Assembly: GCA_963774895.1 (NCBI GenBank)
Contig: CAVZGN010000003.1
Coordinates: forward strand, 124,001-188,000
Source of the DNA: REEB76 sp963774895
GTDB lineage: Bacteria; Pseudomonadota; Gammaproteobacteria; Natronospirales; REEB76
Direction of reading: 5' to 3'
Length of the DNA: 64,000 bases
In this document: positions 62,501-64,000 of the stretch, in pieces
Numbering within the stretch: the stretch's first letter is position 1
Layout: every line of letters begins with the position of its first letter
Position numbers and translations under genes: made by a program
The notes under the pieces: generated by a model
What the model saw: only the letters and a program-made list of their open reading frames with translations
The model's database searches: none
What the model was told of the DNA's origin: nothing

Positions 62501-63898
62501 TGCTCGATTCTGACGCTTGCTGAGTTTGGCAATGGGCGCAGGCCGTAGCCCCTTTTCCAGTACCTTGGGAGCGGACAGCTTGTTGAAAGGATGCTTGCCG
62601 GTCAGCAATTCATAGGCGACACAGGCGAGCGCATAGATGTCATCACGTGGATCTGGATCATCGCCTTCAAACATTTCCAGCGATGCATAGGCAGGCGTGA
62701 GTGCGCCAAGTTCACTAGGATCAAAAATGGTCGTTACACCGGTAGCATCCTTGCGTGTCTTGGAGGCCCGGGCGATGCCAAAATCCAGTAGCTTCACTGT
62801 ACCTTCGGTAGTGATGAAGACATTGCCGGGCTTGAAGTCCGAATGCACCAAACCCTTTGAATGGGCATAAGCAAGACCATCACACAGTTGCTTTATGAGA
62901 TTCATGGCCTCCGGCACAGGCAGACCGCCAGCCGGCAAGCGTTTGATGTAGGAAGAAAGTTCCTCGCCCTCCATGAGTTCCATGGTCAGGTAGATCGTGG
63001 TACCGTCGCGGTCGAAATCGAAGACTGTTGCGATATTGGGATGCGCCAGGCGCTGCGCCTTGCTGGCCTCGCGTTGCAGAGCCATGAATGCTTCAGGGTG
63101 TTCCCTGAAATCTCCCGAGAGTGTTTTGACCGCTATGAACGGATTTTTGTCCTTGGCTTCCACTTTTAGAAGATCACGTGCCCGGAAGACTTTGCCCATA
63201 CCGCCTTCACCAAGCACGTTGACAAGCTCAAAACGTTCCTTGAGTACCGCACCCGTGCCGATCTTGCTGGGTAATGACTTGTCTTTTTTTACTGATGCTC
63301 CTTCCAAGCTGGTGCTGGTGGGTTCACTGGGGCTGGCAACGGAGGTCACATCGGGTGAGAATGGGTCATATTCATTTGATAGCGGTCTCGAGCTGCCTGA
63401 TTTTCCAGTAATGGTACGGTCGCTGCCGGTATCCCCCGTAGTGTTCAGCATCACAGTCCGCTGTTCATACATTCCCGTGACAGGTAGGTGTTCATCCGAT
63501 TGTGTCGTGGCATTGGTTTGCTGGCCGGTGACCGGAGATGTCAGAGTGCGGTCTGTGTCTGTCTTGGTATGTTCTATGGGTGATGTGGTCGTTGAGGCTT
63601 GGCCAGTGGCCTCGGTTTGTTTATCAATTTTGGTGATTGTTACGGATGTGATTGTGCGGGATTGTGTGTGCTTGTCGTTGTCGGGTGATTGGGCTCCAAA
63701 TACGGCATCAATCTGTTTCCGCAATGCCGTGGCGGCAGGTTGGGTGAGGCCGGCTTGCTGTGCATTATCGAGCGCCGCGTATAACCCCTCGGGATCGCAA
63801 TCTCGTTGCTTTAACTTTTTATCAAGCCACGCGCGTAACGGAGCAAGTGAACTCTTACCTTGAACAACGTCGTCGAGCATCTTCTCGAAATCTGTCAC
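59552..63898 (-). CDS. Membrane Ser/Thr protein kinase with C-terminal FGE-sulfatase-like domain
   Basis: The protein has 1448 residues. Residues 1-70 are helical; 75-210 form a Thr/Ser-rich linker with repeated RT-[ILV]-[TM] motifs; 220-490 are a Hanks-type kinase (loop LGEGGMGKV 229-237, K258, catalytic D354 in HSDFKPGN, DFG 372-374). A membrane helix at about 500-516 is followed by about 750 residues of helical, TPR-like sequence. Residues from about 1265 resemble formylglycine-generating-enzyme (SUMF1/FGE) domains: FAIGKYEVSVAQINAYC, GNVKEWVLGSDG and GFRVGRF at the end. The kinase would be cytoplasmic and the FGE-like domain periplasmic. It starts with a GTG, 36 bp after a PP2C gene. Confidence 0.88.
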   Translation of the reverse strand: MTDFEKMLDDVVQGKSSLAPLRAWLDKKLKQRDCDPEGLYAALDNAQQAGLTQPAATALRKQIDAVFGAQSPDNDKHTQSRTITSVTITKIDKQTEATGQASTTTSPIEHTKTDTDRTLTSPVTGQQTNATTQSDEHLPVTGMYEQRTVMLNTTGDTGSDRTITGKSGSSRPLSNEYDPFSPDVTSVASPSEPTSTSLEGASVKKDKSLPSKIGTGAVLKERFELVNVLGEGGMGKVFRARDLLKVEAKDKNPFIAVKTLSGDFREHPEAFMALQREASKAQRLAHPNIATVFDFDRDGTTIYLTMELMEGEELSSYIKRLPAGGLPVPEAMNLIKQLCDGLAYAHSKGLVHSDFKPGNVFITTEGTVKLLDFGIARASKTRKDATGVTTIFDPSELGALTPAYASLEMFEGDDPDPRDDIYALACVAYELLTGKHPFNKLSAPKVLEKGLRPAPIAKLSKRQNRALMNALTITRDERTSSVDKFWDELRPRKNRILQYGPLVAVLLTIFILLGYRPVENFFNARRNNNIVSRIQSGIVDIPSILRLISSYDPDSRRYILENGKDKIIKYYEAQAEAFVDEGHGQYNYPAAFDEISKAAGYYPDSAELLQEKSSLESRSANLLADLTTKFNESLTADQILPANGANITDVIRILRIADPNDSLLHDERLTNRYTQLVQKNVAAKNFTVANRVLAVGLDYSPNDAELLDLQDQIQQSMKQQRDGPRIAQLETLLRSAAPNLHNLYDFDKIRPEMLELSKLNPEDPLLKQLDIPLKSALQTALGKVTISKEWGIMENTLFDYSQLLAIDDVLMLRTALTQSEADAHFVPANMQSRLQKIQDHRSIITQLLTDSKYDSDWDYRLKSLTLETAALLQPNDMGWFKDMCENIANTYITISQRMLKQSRFEAASNLLAQGRTYAPQLPGFVQADQALADAQQNFRQAQAERLRMAQILALENQFQTQLNAGQITEARKTYLNLQNQLPVDDKFLTTVAPLAYAGAYLNLAKGRAAIGDYRGAMALVQGGLQYAPLDNLKKVLRDYSAQADRNDLMAMVTNLQPEGIDALKVKLTNVQKLFPGEPQQVADELYRILAQYIVTLKTTDLGLANALLTAAKSAFPQSVVIRNTVLPPAPVISRYAKLGRDAMAQNELSKAEGDLAQGQQAEPGNQDLAQFATQLQSAQANANRYFVAYQDYMRAGQSQQAKTYLAEAIRLWVDNPAFQAEYQRNFANSQAPIVSPNGGQPCTVELAGYGRQGRAECFDFLGKGLQGPIMVVVPAGGGFKQPFAIGKYEVSVAQINAYCRATGQCKPLAGESNMPATNLPFSEVKNYIAWLSAQSHEHYFIPSYIQYRYAASVSGTDTNQDFNCQVTLAGQVVKGLSMVTIETGRPNIWGLVNYVGNVKEWVLGSDGLEAVGGDYRDPLSQCSVDLVRSSNGAADPLTGFRVGRFLDK

Positions 63899-63934
63899 GC
63901 CCTATTCTCCGGATGTTATGGGATGCTGCCGTAA

Positions 63935-64000
63935 CTAGGTTTCAAACCGGACTGATACGATGGTCACGTTATCATGCGCACCGCGTTCCAGGGCAAACAT
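63935..64000 (-). CDS. PP2C-family Ser/Thr phosphatase, C-terminal fragment
   Basis: Only the last 21 residues lie in the window, read from the right edge: FALERGAHDNVTIVSVRFE and then T and TAG. The pattern A-x-x-R-G-x-x-DNVT-[IV]-V is the end of the PP2C catalytic domain, with the metal-binding aspartate in DNVT. It precedes the Ser/Thr kinase gene by 36 bp on the same strand, the usual kinase/phosphatase pairing. Confidence 0.8.
   Translation of the reverse strand: MFALERGAHDNVTIVSVRFET

Noticed and set aside
59552..64000. Naming the kinase PpkA/PknS of a type VI secretion system
   Set aside because: The kinase/PP2C pairing is suggestive, but no secretion component lies in the window and the domain order differs from PpkA.

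Overview
The window looks like chromosomal DNA of a moderately GC-rich gammaproteobacterium. The evidence is epmA (EF-P lysylation), a complete arn (4-amino-4-deoxy-L-arabinose, lipid A) cluster, the kbl/tdh pair, hslR, a lexA gene with the CTGT-N8-ACAG SOS box, bipA/typA, and REP-type repeats of the GTAGGAGCGG class known from pseudomonads and xanthomonads. No rRNA, tRNA, CRISPR array, transposase or phage gene was seen. I do not assign a genus.

Layout. Positions 1-6.5 kb hold the 3' end of epmA, a tandem pair of membrane-anchored TPR-type genes (one truncated), a DUF2784 gene, tdh-kbl (threonine to glycine) and hslR. At 6.5-8.5 kb a small cassette (ribbon-helix-helix antitoxin, PIN toxin, pRiA4b ORF-3-like gene) sits between a broken 5' copy and an intact copy of one NUDIX gene. 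The broken and intact copies share a 142-bp direct repeat with one mismatch. At 8.9-19.1 kb is the arn cluster in the order arnT, one arnE/F-like gene, a 0.67-kb inverted-repeat element, arnB, arnC, arnA split into two genes, an A+T-rich lipoprotein, a kinase-less sensor-like membrane protein, and arnD. icd follows after a REP array.

At 20.5-23.1 kb is an A+T-rich, repeat-containing stretch of orphan genes. At 23.1-33.6 kb are a secreted S9 peptidase, a class IV aminotransferase coupled to a sulfotransferase-like gene, a bifunctional putA, sdaA, an aldo/keto reductase and lexA. Together with tdh/kbl these give capacity to degrade threonine, proline and serine.

At 34-44 kb are c-di-GMP genes (an HD-GYP protein and a GGDEF protein in a BON/GGDEF/DUF3301 operon), arfB, an APC permease, an AlkA-type glycosylase, a PKHD-type dioxygenase and fadH. 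At 44.8-53.4 kb, all on the minus strand, are a glycerophosphodiester/glycerol-3-phosphate operon (ugpQ-glpD-glpK-like) and a MacAB-like export operon with a separate ATPase and two paralogous permeases, plus a YIP1 protein. At 53.7-58.9 kb are an RRM protein gene with a long structured leader, typA, pdxH, dusA and a methyltransferase gene. The right end (minus strand) is a signalling operon: the tail of a PP2C phosphatase, a 1448-residue membrane Ser/Thr kinase ending in an FGE-sulfatase-like domain, and a small membrane protein.

The observations I rate highest are the duplicated NUDIX end bracketing the toxin-antitoxin cassette, the rearranged arn cluster, the inverted-repeat element, and the kinase-FGE/PP2C operon. 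All functional statements are from family recognition by eye; no database search was run.
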